Of a stretch of DNA of 64,000 bases, positions 28,201 to 38,999 are shown piece by piece (within the stretch, counting starts at the first letter, position 1; every line of letters starts with the position of its first letter). This DNA is from Amycolatopsis sp. CA-128772 (lineage in GTDB: Bacteria > Actinomycetota > Actinomycetes > Mycobacteriales > Pseudonocardiaceae), in assembly GCF_002904295.1 (NCBI RefSeq), contig NZ_PPHG01000094.1, positions 1 through 64,000 of the forward strand, read 5' to 3'. A model generated the notes under the pieces. It was not told where the DNA came from, did not search any database, and was given only the letters and a program-made list of their open reading frames with translations. The translations under genes were made by a program, and so were the position numbers.

Positions 28201-28422
28201 GACGGTACCTCCGAGTGCTGTGCATCACTCGGGAGGAAGGGCTCCGCGCATTCCGTTGGCATCGCGGAAGATTTACTTCCTGGGCACCCGCCGGACGGGT
28301 GCGCCCCACGTCAAGAGGGTGGCGGGGCGCCCGGGCCCCGGTAGGCTCCTGGTCAAATCATGGGACGCGGGGGCTCTCCGGTGCCCACCAGGGAGCCGCC
28401 CGGCCCGCGAGGAGGTTCGGGC

Positions 28423-30722
<2,300 letters not shown>

Positions 30723-30732
30723 CGACCCACGC

Positions 30733-30768
30733 CGAAGGCCCCGCACCGCAAGCGGCGCGGGGCCTTCG
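30733..30768. terminator. Bidirectional terminator after asd
   Basis: A perfect 12-bp stem, CGAAGGCCCCGC (30733-30744) pairing with 30757-30768, and a 12-base loop fill the 51-bp gap between the convergent asd gene and the gene ending at 30774. It can serve both strands. Confidence 0.85.
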
Positions 30769-30773
30769 CGCGG

Positions 30774-31874
30774 TCACGGCCGGGTGGTCGAGCCGTGGCA
30801 GGCGAGGTAGCGCGTCTTGACGAACTCGTGGACCGGCTTGCCGCCGTAGGCCCAGACCAGCGCGTCCGCGTGCGTGCCGAGCACCTTGAACTGCTCGACG
30901 GCTTCGTCGCACCGGCCGTTCACCACGAGCGCCTTGGCCGCGTAGGCGCGGTCACGCAGGTTCGCGGGGTGGTCCCGGCCCTCGCCGGCCAGCCAAGGCA
31001 CGACGACGTCGAGCGCGCGCTGAGTCCGTTCGCTCTGCCACGCCTCGACGCCCTTGTCTTCCGCTTCGTGCGCGGCGACGAGGGCCAGGCCCGCGAGCTT
31101 CGGGGCCTTCGCCGCGGCCTCGTCGGCGAAGGCGAACATCTGCTCGTGCGAGCCGAACCACTTGGCGCACCAGTACTGCAGTGCCTGTTCGTGAGCGGCG
31201 CGGTGGAGCGGGTCCCGGGCCACGAGCTCCGCCCATACCGCGCGGAAGCCGTCGTTGTCGTACTGCCGTCCGCGCGCGACCATGAGCATCGTGCACCACG
31301 GGGTGGGGTCCTCCGGCACGGCGTCGACCGCGGCGCGCGTTGCCGCTTCGGCGTCCTCGAGCACCCGGAAGAACCCCGCCCACTGCTCCTCGGAGACGTG
31401 CTCGGGGGTGGCCCTCGTGCGGATCTGCCAGGCCAGCGCGACCAGACCCTGGGCGTTGACGACGGCCGCGTCCGCGCTCCCGGACGCCAGCCACTCCTTC
31501 AGCGGAGCGTCGTCGTCCGCGGCGGCGTCCCCGAGCTGCTGCACGGCGAAGGCGCGGCGGTCCCAGTCGGTGCCCAGGTCGGTCAGCAGCGCGGCGGCCG
31601 GCCGCCAGTCACCGGCGCGGTAGGCCGTGACGGCGTCGGCGACGCGGGCGTCGGCGATGAACGGCGCCGCCGACACCTCCTGGCCCGCCGGCAGCCCCCA
31701 CCGGGTGACGTCCAGCAGCTCGGACTTCGGCTTGTCGTCCTGGGGGACGAACTGCGCGAGCTCGTCACGGGAGAGCGTCTTCGCGTACTCCTCGACGGTC
31801 ATCCCGCGGGCCCGGGCCGCCTTGACCAGCGCGACGGCGGCCTTGCGCCGCTTGGAGTTGAACAACGACAACAC
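30774..31874 (-). CDS. Hypothetical helical-repeat protein in operon with M48 protease
   Basis: A 366-residue soluble protein I cannot name. The N-terminal 45 residues are basic and amphipathic (KRRKAAVALVKAARARGMTV). The rest is alpha-helical and rich in Trp and Ala (TAYRAGDWRPAAALLTDLGT, PLHRAAHEQALQYWCAKWFG), suggesting TPR/SEL1-like repeats for protein binding. GTG at 31874 follows GAGGAACC and is 9 bp after the protease stop, so the two are one operon and may work together. Confidence 0.72.
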   Translation of the reverse strand: MLSLFNSKRRKAAVALVKAARARGMTVEEYAKTLSRDELAQFVPQDDKPKSELLDVTRWGLPAGQEVSAAPFIADARVADAVTAYRAGDWRPAAALLTDLGTDWDRRAFAVQQLGDAAADDDAPLKEWLASGSADAAVVNAQGLVALAWQIRTRATPEHVSEEQWAGFFRVLEDAEAATRAAVDAVPEDPTPWCTMLMVARGRQYDNDGFRAVWAELVARDPLHRAAHEQALQYWCAKWFGSHEQMFAFADEAAAKAPKLAGLALVAAHEAEDKGVEAWQSERTQRALDVVVPWLAGEGRDHPANLRDRAYAAKALVVNGRCDEAVEQFKVLGTHADALVWAYGGKPVHEFVKTRYLACHGSTTRP

Positions 31875-31883
31875 GGTTCCTCC

Positions 31884-33368
31884 TCAGGAACGAACGGGCA
31901 GCACGCCGGTGGCGGCCAGCAGGCGGCGCAGCGGCGCCGTGTCGTGGTCGGCCGCCGCCGCGGCGTCGAGGGCCGCGGTCAGCTCGCGGTCGTGCGGTGC
32001 GGCGACGACGAATTCGGGTGGTCCGGACCAGGACAGCTTCCAGTGCGCCACCTCGGCTTCCGCGAGGTACGCCTGGACCACAGTGGACAGCCGCTCGCGG
32101 ACCGAAGGGGCGGCGAACTCGCGCTGGGCCCGGGGACCGGCCGACGCCGGCGGCTTGCGTTCCGGATCGGCCAGGTCGGCCCCACGGCCGGCGTCGATGC
32201 GGTCGAGGGCCTGCGCGATCGTCCCGCCCGGGCCCAGGATCCGGGCCGCCTCGCGGGTGACGGTGTGCCGGACGCCGAGGTCGACCAGCCGGTCCCAGTT
32301 CGTGCGCCGCTTGGCCTTCGCCTTGTCCGACAGGTCGGAGGCTATCGCCGCCTCCAGCGTCGTGGCCGGGTCGCGGAGGATCTCGCTCGCCGGGTGGCCG
32401 CCGCCGGGCCGTCCCGGCACCGCCGGCAGCGCATCGAGCGCCGCGATCCGGTCCGGCGTCGGCGGGTGCGTGGCGTACCGGGAGTCCTCTTTGGCCGGTG
32501 GGTCCCACCGGACGCGGTCGAACTCACCGGCGCGGGTTTCGTCGGCGAGCAGCGCCGTGAACCCGCCGGCCAGCCGGTCCGGCAGGTAGCCGGCGTCCCA
32601 GCCGATGGCGACATAGCGGTCGAAGTAGAAGTCCCAGGCGACGTCGAGGACTTCGACCTCGCGCAGCACGCCGGTCATCGCCGCGGTGCCGGCGACGCGG
32701 GCCGCGGCGGCGTCGGCGGCGAGCTCCTGACGGCGGCAGACCGCGGCGGACACCGCGAAGTAGAGCTTCGCGTAGAGGACGAACAGCCTGCGGACCAGGC
32801 CCTTGAACCAGCCGTCGCCACCCAGGCCGGCCAGCGCCCGCTCGATCGACCGGCGGCCGCGGTAGGTCAGCCCGGCCAGCCGCGTGTCGTGGTTGCTGTA
32901 GTGCCCGAGTTCGTGCCCGAGCAGTGCGCACAGCTGGTCGTGGCGCAGCCCGGCGAGCAGCTGCGCGCCGATGAACATCTCGCGCCGGCGGACCCGCAGG
33001 CCGAGCCAGCCGGTGCGCTCGCGGACGCCGGCGTTGACCTCGCTGACCAGCGTGATCGTGTCCGGGGGCCGGGTGCCGACCGCGGCGGCCAGCTCCTCGA
33101 CCAGCGCCCACAGCGCGGGCTCCTCCGCCCGCGTCGCCGCGACGCCGGGCACGGCGTCCCCGCGCGTCCGTTCGATCACGAACAGGGCCTTGAGCAGGGC
33201 GTACGACATCGGCACCGCGACGACGGCGAGCTTGATCGCCAAGATGCCGGAGTGGTGCCGGAAGAAGTAGTACTCGGTCACGGCCAGGCCGCCGACGACC
33301 AGGAACACCAGCGCCGGGAACCCGGCGAGCAGGGCGACCGCGACGAGCGCGCGCCACGACGTCTTCAC
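31884..33368 (-). CDS. Membrane-bound M48-family zinc metalloprotease
   Basis: A 494-residue protease. Two N-terminal membrane segments (about 4-30 and 40-60) lead to the catalytic domain with the zinc motif HELGH (LCALLGHELGHYSNHDTRLA) and a downstream Glu ligand in RQELAADAAAARVAG. An M48 (HtpX/Ste24-like) role in membrane-protein quality control is inferred. A C-terminal region of about 200 residues is extra. GTG at 33368 begins just before the first membrane segment; a start at 33416 would add a short polar extension. Confidence 0.85.
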   Translation of the reverse strand: MKTSWRALVAVALLAGFPALVFLVVGGLAVTEYYFFRHHSGILAIKLAVVAVPMSYALLKALFVIERTRGDAVPGVAATRAEEPALWALVEELAAAVGTRPPDTITLVSEVNAGVRERTGWLGLRVRRREMFIGAQLLAGLRHDQLCALLGHELGHYSNHDTRLAGLTYRGRRSIERALAGLGGDGWFKGLVRRLFVLYAKLYFAVSAAVCRRQELAADAAAARVAGTAAMTGVLREVEVLDVAWDFYFDRYVAIGWDAGYLPDRLAGGFTALLADETRAGEFDRVRWDPPAKEDSRYATHPPTPDRIAALDALPAVPGRPGGGHPASEILRDPATTLEAAIASDLSDKAKAKRRTNWDRLVDLGVRHTVTREAARILGPGGTIAQALDRIDAGRGADLADPERKPPASAGPRAQREFAAPSVRERLSTVVQAYLAEAEVAHWKLSWSGPPEFVVAAPHDRELTAALDAAAAADHDTAPLRRLLAATGVLPVRS

Positions 33369-33440
33369 AATGGATCGATCCTCCCCGTGCCGTCCCTCCC
33401 CGGACGGTCGGCTCATTCTGCCCGAGTGATCGCCGCCGCG

Positions 33441-33466
33441 GATTTCTTTTTGCTCACGAAGAAATC
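33441..33466. promoter_or_regulatory. A+T-rich palindrome upstream of rtcB
   Basis: GATTTCTT (33441-33448) and AAGAAATC (33459-33466) form a perfect 8-bp dyad around TTTGCTCACG, in a locally A+T-rich stretch between the divergent M48 and rtcB starts. It may be an operator or promoter element. No known factor is assigned. Confidence 0.4.
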
Positions 33467-33530
33467 GCGTTGGTGTTTTGGTTGCGGCTGGGGGAACCTG
33501 TGCACCGCAAGCGAGTCAAGGGGAGGAACC

Positions 33531-34721
33531 ATGTACACCGCTGTCGACGGCGCCCGCGTCCCGATCCGGATGTGGGCGGACCCCGCGTCCGTCGAAGACC
33601 AGGCCATGCGGCAGCTGCACAACGTCGCGAACCTGCCGTGGGTGCACGGCGTCGCCGTGATGCCCGACGTCCACTACGGCAAGGGCGCGACCGTCGGCAG
33701 CGTCATCGCGATGCGCGACGCCGTCTCGCCAGCTGCGGTCGGCGTGGACATCGGCTGCGGGATGAGCGCCGTCCGGACGTCCCTCACCGCGAAGGACCTG
33801 CCGGACGACCTCGGCAAGCTGCGCCGGCGCATCGAGAGCGCCGTGCCGGTCGGCTTCGGGCTGCACAAGACGCCGGTGAACCCGGCCAAGGTGCACGGCG
33901 TGGGTGGCTGGGACGCGTTCTGGAAGCAGTTCGCCGAGCTGCACGCCGGCGTCCAGGAGCTGCACGACCGCGCCGCGCGGCAGATCGGCAGCCTCGGCGG
34001 CGGCAACCACTTCATCGAGGTCTGCCTCGAGCAGGGCGGCGCCGACGAGGGCCGGGTCTGGCTGATGCTGCACTCGGGTTCGCGCAACATCGGCAAGGAG
34101 CTGGCCGAGCGGCACATGGCGGTCGCCCGGAAGCTGCCGCACAACGCCGACCTGCCCGATCCCGACCTCGCGGTGTTCGTCGCCGGCACGCCGGAGATGC
34201 AGGCGTACCGGCGCGACCTGTTCTGGGCGCAGGACTACGCGGCGCGCAACCGCGCGACGATGGTCGCGCTCGTGAAGCTGGCGCTGGCGGAGGTCGTGCC
34301 GGGCACGACGTTCGACGACGCGATCTCGTGCCACCACAACTACGTCGCCGAGGAGACCTACGACGGCGTCGAGCTGCTCGTCACCCGGAAGGGCGCGATC
34401 CGCGCCGGATCGGGTGATCTCGGGATCATCCCGGGCAGCATGGGAACGGGGTCGTACATCGTCCGCGGGCTGGGCAACGACTCGTCGTTCCGGTCGGCGT
34501 CGCACGGCGCGGGCCGCCGGATGTCGCGGAACAAGGCGAAGAAGCTGTTCACCGCCGACGACCTCGCGGCCCAGACGGCGGGTGTGGAGTGCCGCAAGGA
34601 CTCCGGCGTGGTCGACGAGATCCCGGCGGCGTACAAGGACATCGATTCGGTGATCCGCGCGCAGACGGACCTGGTCGAGGTGGTGGCGCACCTCAAGCAG
34701 GTGGTCTGCGTCAAGGGCTGA
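33531..34721 (+). CDS. rtcB: RtcB family RNA ligase
   Basis: A 396-residue GTP- and Mn-dependent RNA ligase that joins 2',3'-cyclic phosphate or 3'-phosphate ends to 5'-OH ends, as in RNA repair after toxin cleavage. All family motifs are present: MPDVHYGKGATVGSV, GVDIGCGM (metal), SLGGGNHFIE, LHSGSRNIGK, SCHHNYV (metal His), GSMGTGSYIV and ASHGAGR with the guanylated His. ATG at 33531 follows AAGGGGAGGAACC. No archease partner gene is adjacent. A small lipoprotein gene follows. Confidence 0.94.
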   Translation: MYTAVDGARVPIRMWADPASVEDQAMRQLHNVANLPWVHGVAVMPDVHYGKGATVGSVIAMRDAVSPAAVGVDIGCGMSAVRTSLTAKDLPDDLGKLRRRIESAVPVGFGLHKTPVNPAKVHGVGGWDAFWKQFAELHAGVQELHDRAARQIGSLGGGNHFIEVCLEQGGADEGRVWLMLHSGSRNIGKELAERHMAVARKLPHNADLPDPDLAVFVAGTPEMQAYRRDLFWAQDYAARNRATMVALVKLALAEVVPGTTFDDAISCHHNYVAEETYDGVELLVTRKGAIRAGSGDLGIIPGSMGTGSYIVRGLGNDSSFRSASHGAGRRMSRNKAKKLFTADDLAAQTAGVECRKDSGVVDEIPAAYKDIDSVIRAQTDLVEVVAHLKQVVCVKG

Positions 34722-34737
34722 GCGGTACCTTGGCGCC

Positions 34738-35130
34738 ATGACGAGGGGTGGAATCACGGCTGCGCTGCTGACCTCGGCGGCACTGGCCTCGGCGGTACTG
34801 CTGAGCGGGTGCGCCGAGGTCGGCAACGCGGTCGACCAGGGGAGCCGGACGGCGGACAAGGTGAGCGCGTGCACCGAGGCCCTCGGCCTCGCGGACCTGA
34901 ACCCCCTGGTCGACCCGGCCAAGCTCAAGGCCCGAGCCGCCGACAAGGAACGGCGGCTGCGCGAGCTGGCCGGGAACGTCCAGGACCAGGACGTGAAGAA
35001 CGCGCTGCTCGGCATGGCGGGCTCGTACGTCGAGGTGCAGAAGGAACGCATCGAGGACGCCGGCGTGGTGGCCGGGTGGGTACAGCGCAACGTCACGAAG
35101 CTCGACGCCCTGCGCGCCGCCTGCAGCTGA
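34738..35130 (+). CDS. Hypothetical lipoprotein
   Basis: A 130-residue secreted protein. A signal peptide ends in the lipobox LLSGC (about Cys 25), so it is lipid-anchored outside the membrane. The mature part is helical and charged (KLKARAADKERRLRELAGNV, KNALLGMAGSYVEVQKERIE) with two further Cys, at about residue 45 and at the extreme C-terminus (AACS), which could form a disulfide. No family recognised. It lies 16 bp after rtcB. The 30-bp repeat array follows its stop. Confidence 0.75.
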   Translation: MTRGGITAALLTSAALASAVLLSGCAEVGNAVDQGSRTADKVSACTEALGLADLNPLVDPAKLKARAADKERRLRELAGNVQDQDVKNALLGMAGSYVEVQKERIEDAGVVAGWVQRNVTKLDALRAACS

Positions 35131-35150
35131 GCCGCGGCCCCGGAAGCACC

Positions 35151-35315
35151 CCAATGTGGCGTTCGGTGCGTTGGATGCACCGAACGCCACATTGGGTGCG
35201 TCGGACGCACCGAACGCCACATTGGGTGCGTGGGACGCACCGAACGCCACATTGGGTGCGTGGGACGCAACCAACGCCACATTGGTTGCGTCGGACGCAA
35301 CCAACGCCACATTGG
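35151..35315. repeat. 30-bp tandem palindromic repeat array between convergent genes
   Basis: CCAATGTGGCGTTCGGTGC (35151-35169) pairs with 35177-35195; then the segment AACGCCACATTGG recurs at exactly 30-bp intervals (from about 35183, 35213, 35243, 35273 and 35303). Unit junctions also form small hairpins, GGTGCGT/ACGCACC in early units and GGTTGCGT/ACGCAACC in the last, so both arms changed together. The array fills the gap between the lipoprotein and MFS genes. Its open frames are repeat artefacts. Confidence 0.85.
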
Positions 35316-35363
35316 GGCGCTCGGGCCGGGCCGGGGAAGGGAGCCGGTCGTGCTTACCCGGCG

Positions 35364-36569
35364 CTAGCTGCGGCTTTCGGCCAGCGCCGGTTCCGGGGCC
35401 GGCGCGGGTGAGCGGCGCCGCAGCAAGCCCGCCGAGGCGATCACCAGGCCGCCGAGGCCCGCCGCCGCGAAGCCCCAGGCCGGGGTCGAGTGGTCGATCG
35501 CGAAGCCGACCACCGGGCCGCCCAGGGCCAGGCCCATGCGGGTGAACGCGTCCTGCAGGCCCATGGCCTCGCCGCGGACCTGGGGTGGGGCGATCCGGCT
35601 GACCGTCTCGGTCGTCGCGGCCAGGGTCGGGGCGCACGGCAGGTTCGTCGGGATCAGGACCAGCATCAGCAGCCACCACGGCTGGTCCGCCAGGCCCACC
35701 GGGATCACCAGCAGCGCGAGCAGCAGCATCAGCACGCCCTGCGGCAGCGACCGCTTCACCGCGCCGTGCACGATGCCGCCGAGGATCGAGGCCGCGCACA
35801 TCACCGCGATGACCAGTCCCGTCACGCCGAGGTCGCCGTGCGCGCGCAGCACCGCCAGCGTCGCCAGCTCGGTGCCCACCAGCACGAACAACGTGCCGGC
35901 CGCGATCAGCAGGGTCGCCACGAGCCGGCCGGTCAGCCAGCTGCGCAGCGGCGGCCGGGTGCCCGGCGCGTCCGGCTCGTCGAGGACCGCTTCGCGGATC
36001 GGCGGGTCGACCAGCCAGATCAGGAACGCCGTACCGCCGAACAGCAGGCCGAGCGCGGTGAGCGTCCACATCGGGGAGAACGCCGTGATGGCCGCGATGC
36101 CCGCCGCGGGGCCGATCATGAACGTCGCTTCGATCGAGATGGTGTCGAGCGAATAGGCCGCGCGGCGCTCCGAAAGCGGCACGAGCGTGGCCAGGACCTG
36201 CCGGGCCAGCGAGCCCGCCGGCACCGAAAGCATCCCGGCCGGCAGCGCGACGACGGCGAGGGCCGCGAACGGCAGGTGCGGCGCGGCGACCCAGAACACC
36301 GTCGTGCCGATCCCGCACACCGCGACGACCGGGCGCAGCCCGTACCGGTCGAAGCAGCGGCCCAGCAGCGGCGCGCCGAGCGCCATCCCGAGGGTGACGC
36401 CGCCGCCGACCAGGCCGGCGGCCCCGTAGCCGCGGCCGAGCCCGGTGACGATGTACAGCGTCATGAGCACGCCGTTCATGGTCATCGGGAGGCGCGCCAG
36501 GAACATCAGGGCCATCGTCGAGGGGACGCGGGGGACGGAGAGCACCCGGCGGTAGGGCTGCAGTGGCAC
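35364..36569 (-). CDS. MFS transporter
   Basis: A 401-residue major facilitator with 12 membrane segments. The loop motif GRCFDRYGLRPV (between segments 2 and 3) is the MFS A-motif, and a central loop with the charged DEPDAPGTRPPLRS separates the halves. It resembles small sugar or drug efflux carriers of actinobacteria; the substrate is unknown. GTG at 36569. It is divergent from the DHA2-type exporter at 36689, and a shared intergenic region may couple their regulation. Confidence 0.85.
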   Translation of the reverse strand: MPLQPYRRVLSVPRVPSTMALMFLARLPMTMNGVLMTLYIVTGLGRGYGAAGLVGGGVTLGMALGAPLLGRCFDRYGLRPVVAVCGIGTTVFWVAAPHLPFAALAVVALPAGMLSVPAGSLARQVLATLVPLSERRAAYSLDTISIEATFMIGPAAGIAAITAFSPMWTLTALGLLFGGTAFLIWLVDPPIREAVLDEPDAPGTRPPLRSWLTGRLVATLLIAAGTLFVLVGTELATLAVLRAHGDLGVTGLVIAVMCAASILGGIVHGAVKRSLPQGVLMLLLALLVIPVGLADQPWWLLMLVLIPTNLPCAPTLAATTETVSRIAPPQVRGEAMGLQDAFTRMGLALGGPVVGFAIDHSTPAWGFAAAGLGGLVIASAGLLRRRSPAPAPEPALAESRS

Positions 36570-36659
36570 GCCTTCGATGAGAACCCAAGGTGGTACGCGC
36601 GTGCAACATATTTCCGCGGCCGTGCCCTGGCGCCCAGAAATTCTGAGAGCTACTCTCTC

Positions 36660-36676
36660 TTGGTAGTCACTACCAA
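36660..36676. promoter_or_regulatory. Candidate TetR operator before the DHA2 exporter
   Basis: TTGGTAGTCACTACCAA is a perfect 17-bp palindrome ending 12 bp before the ATG of the exporter gene. A -10-like TACTCT (36651-36656) lies directly upstream, so a bound protein would block transcription. The TetR gene at the end of the same operon is the natural candidate. Confidence 0.75.
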
Positions 36677-36688
36677 TTGGGGGTCGCT

Positions 36689-38215
36689 ATGACGCAAACC
36701 TATCCGCGCAGGTGGTGGGCGCTCGGTGCGCTCGCGGTGAGCCTGCTGACCATCGGGCTCGACCTGACCGTGCTCAACGTGGCCATGCCGACCCTGGCCG
36801 TCGACCTCGGCGCCACGACCACGCAGCTGCAGTGGTTCGGTAACGCCTACACGCTCTCGCTGGCCGCGTTGCTGCTGCCGGCCGGCCTGTCCGGCGACCG
36901 CTTCGGCCCGAAGAAACTGCTGCTCGGCGCCCTCGTCGTGTTCGGGCTGGCCTCGCTGTGGTGCGCCTACGCCGGGTCGCCGGGCGAGCTGATCGCGGCC
37001 CGGGCCGGGCTCGGTGTCGGCGCTGCGTTCCTCATCCCGCTCTCGCTCTCGCTGCTGAACATCCTGTTCCCGCCGGAGGAGCGGGCGAAGGCGCTGACGA
37101 CGTGGGTGATGGCCATGTTCGCCGGCATCCCGCTCGGGCCGCTGCTCGGCGGCTGGCTGCTCGACCACTTCGCGTGGGGCTCGGTGTTCCTGATCAACGT
37201 CCCGCTGACCGCGGCCGGCGTGGTCGCGGTGCTGTTCCTCCTGCCGCTGACGCGCGGTGCCGGGCGCGGCGCGATCGACTTCACCGGCATCGCGCTCTCG
37301 ACGGCCGGCCTGGTCGCGCTCACCTACGGGTTCGTCCACGCCGGCGAACACGGCTGGGCCGACCCGGTGACCTACGGCCTGGTCGCGCTCGGCGCCGTCC
37401 TGCTGGCGGTGTTCTGCTGGACGCAGACGCGGGTGGCCGCGCCCCTCACTGACCTGGCGTTGTTCCGCGAACCGCGGTTCGCCTGGGGTGCGGTGCTGGC
37501 CACGGTGGCGTCCTTCGCGCTGATGGGCCTGTTGTTCGTGCTCCCGCAGCTGTTCCAGGCGGTGCAGGGCGCCGACGCCCTGCCGACCGGCGTGCGGCTG
37601 CTGCCGCTGATCGGCGGGATGCTCGTCGCGGCGAAGCTCGCCGAGCGGCTGGTCGCCGTCCTCGGCGTGCGCGTGGTCGTCACGGCCGGGTTCGTCCTGC
37701 TCGCGGCCGGGCTGGCGTGGGGCTCGACGACGTCGCCCTCCGACGGCTACGGCGCCACCGTGGGCTGGGAGATCGTCATCGGGCTCGGCACCGGTTCGAC
37801 GCTGCCGCCGCTGATGACGATGGCGATGGGCGCGCTCACCGAGGGCCGCTCGGGCGCCGGATCGGCGCTGATCCAGGCGTTGCGCCAGGTCGGCGGCACG
37901 ATCGGCGTCGCGGTGCTGGGCACGGTGCTGAACAGCGGTTACCGCGACGGCGTCGACGTGCGGGGGCTGCCCGCGCCGGTCGCCGACGCGGTCCGCGGCA
38001 GCGCGTCGGCCGCCGTCGCCGTGGCGGGGCAGCTCCACCGGCCCGCGCTGGCCGCCTCCGCGCGGGCCGCGTTCACCGATGGGATGGCCGGGACGCTGTG
38101 GGTGTGCGCCGGTCTGGGCGTCGTGGGCGCGCTGCTCGCGCTGCTGTTCCTGCCCGGCCGGGCAGGCGCGGGGGCGCTGCCGCGAGAATCGGAGCATGAC
38201 GTCGTCGCCATCTGA
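36689..38215 (+). CDS. MFS drug exporter, DHA2 (EmrB/QacA) family
   Basis: A 508-residue exporter with about 14 membrane segments, the DHA2 topology. Hallmarks: the LTIGLDLTVLNVAMPTLAVD first segment, the A-motif SGDRFGPKKLLL, and the antiporter motif-C-like GIPLGPLLGGWLLDH. It exports drugs or metabolites using the proton gradient. ATG at 36689 follows TTGGGGGT; an earlier in-frame GTG-type start at 36677 would fall on the operator. It overlaps the TetR gene by 20 bp and is probably controlled by it. Confidence 0.92.
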   Translation: MTQTYPRRWWALGALAVSLLTIGLDLTVLNVAMPTLAVDLGATTTQLQWFGNAYTLSLAALLLPAGLSGDRFGPKKLLLGALVVFGLASLWCAYAGSPGELIAARAGLGVGAAFLIPLSLSLLNILFPPEERAKALTTWVMAMFAGIPLGPLLGGWLLDHFAWGSVFLINVPLTAAGVVAVLFLLPLTRGAGRGAIDFTGIALSTAGLVALTYGFVHAGEHGWADPVTYGLVALGAVLLAVFCWTQTRVAAPLTDLALFREPRFAWGAVLATVASFALMGLLFVLPQLFQAVQGADALPTGVRLLPLIGGMLVAAKLAERLVAVLGVRVVVTAGFVLLAAGLAWGSTTSPSDGYGATVGWEIVIGLGTGSTLPPLMTMAMGALTEGRSGAGSALIQALRQVGGTIGVAVLGTVLNSGYRDGVDVRGLPAPVADAVRGSASAAVAVAGQLHRPALAASARAAFTDGMAGTLWVCAGLGVVGALLALLFLPGRAGAGALPRESEHDVVAI

Positions 38216-38795
38216 GCCCACGGGGCTGCGGGAACGGAAGAAGGCCCGGACGCGCGCCGCGATCCAGCGGCACGCGTTGCGGCTGTTCCACGAGCAGGGC
38301 TACAGCGCGACGACGGTGGACCAGATCGCGGCCGCGGCGGAGATCTCGCCCAGCACCTTCTTCCGGTACTTCCCGACGAAGGAAGCCACGGTGCTCTACG
38401 ACCCGTTCGACCCGGTGCTCATCGAAGCGGCACTGGCGCAGGCCCCCGAGCTGAGCCCGATCGGCGCGCTGCGGGCGACGATGGGCTTCATCCGCGAGCA
38501 GATCCCCGCCGACGCGTGGGAGGACGAGCGGCAGCGCCAGTTGCTGGTGTTCCGGGAGCCGGAGCTGCGGACCGCGGTGATGGACAAGTTCGCCGAGGGC
38601 ATCGACCTGCTGGCGAGCCTCGCCGCGCGCCGCACCGGCCGGTCCGCGGACGACTTCGAGGCGCGAAACTGGGCCGGCGCGGTGGTCGGCGTGGTGATGG
38701 CGGCGTTCGTCGGGGCCGCGGGGGACCCCGACGCCGACCCGCTGGTGGTGGTCGACCGGGCGGTCGCCCACCTGGAGGCCGGCCTGCCGTTGTGA
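38196..38795 (+). CDS. TetR family regulator of the DHA2 exporter
   Basis: A 199-residue repressor. The HTH spans about residues 18-60 (TRAAIQRHALRLFHEQGYSA, then AEISPSTFFRYFPTKEATVL). The C-terminal domain has the MftR/acyl-CoA-type helices (DERQRQLLVFREPELRTAVM). ATG at 38196 lies 20 bp inside the exporter gene, so translation is coupled and the pair is autoregulated through the palindrome at 36660-36676. Confidence 0.9.
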   Translation: MTSSPSEPTGLRERKKARTRAAIQRHALRLFHEQGYSATTVDQIAAAAEISPSTFFRYFPTKEATVLYDPFDPVLIEAALAQAPELSPIGALRATMGFIREQIPADAWEDERQRQLLVFREPELRTAVMDKFAEGIDLLASLAARRTGRSADDFEARNWAGAVVGVVMAAFVGAAGDPDADPLVVVDRAVAHLEAGLPL

Positions 38796-38875
38796 GGGTG
38801 CGCGCCGCGCGTACGGCCCGCCGGGCCGCGAACCGCTCACCGACCCGCCCGGCGGGGGCCGCCCCGCGCATGGCC

Positions 38876-38935
38876 CGGCCGCCGCGACCGTCCGCTGCGA
38901 GCGCCCGGCCGCCGCGACCGCCCGCTGCGGCCGCC
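38876..38935. repeat. Two-copy 30-bp direct repeat in convergent gap
   Basis: Two adjacent 30-bp units (38876-38905, 38906-38935) both begin CGGCCGCCGCGACCG and differ at a few bases. They lie in the 204-bp gap between the TetR and esterase genes. The rest of that gap is extremely GC-rich and shows no gene. Confidence 0.6.
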
Positions 38936-38999
38936 CTGTCCCGCCGACCACGGCCGCCGCACATCGCCGGAGCACCGCGGAACCCGCCCACCGGCGCCG

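Noticed and set aside
28201-28422. Riboswitch upstream of ask
   Set aside because: The hairpins present do not match any riboswitch fold I know, and lysine riboswitches are not expected in this group.
35156-35545. Open frame encoding a repeated NATLGASDAP decapeptide
   Set aside because: It is a translation of the 30-bp intergenic array; both strands are open because the unit is a multiple of three. No start site or domain.
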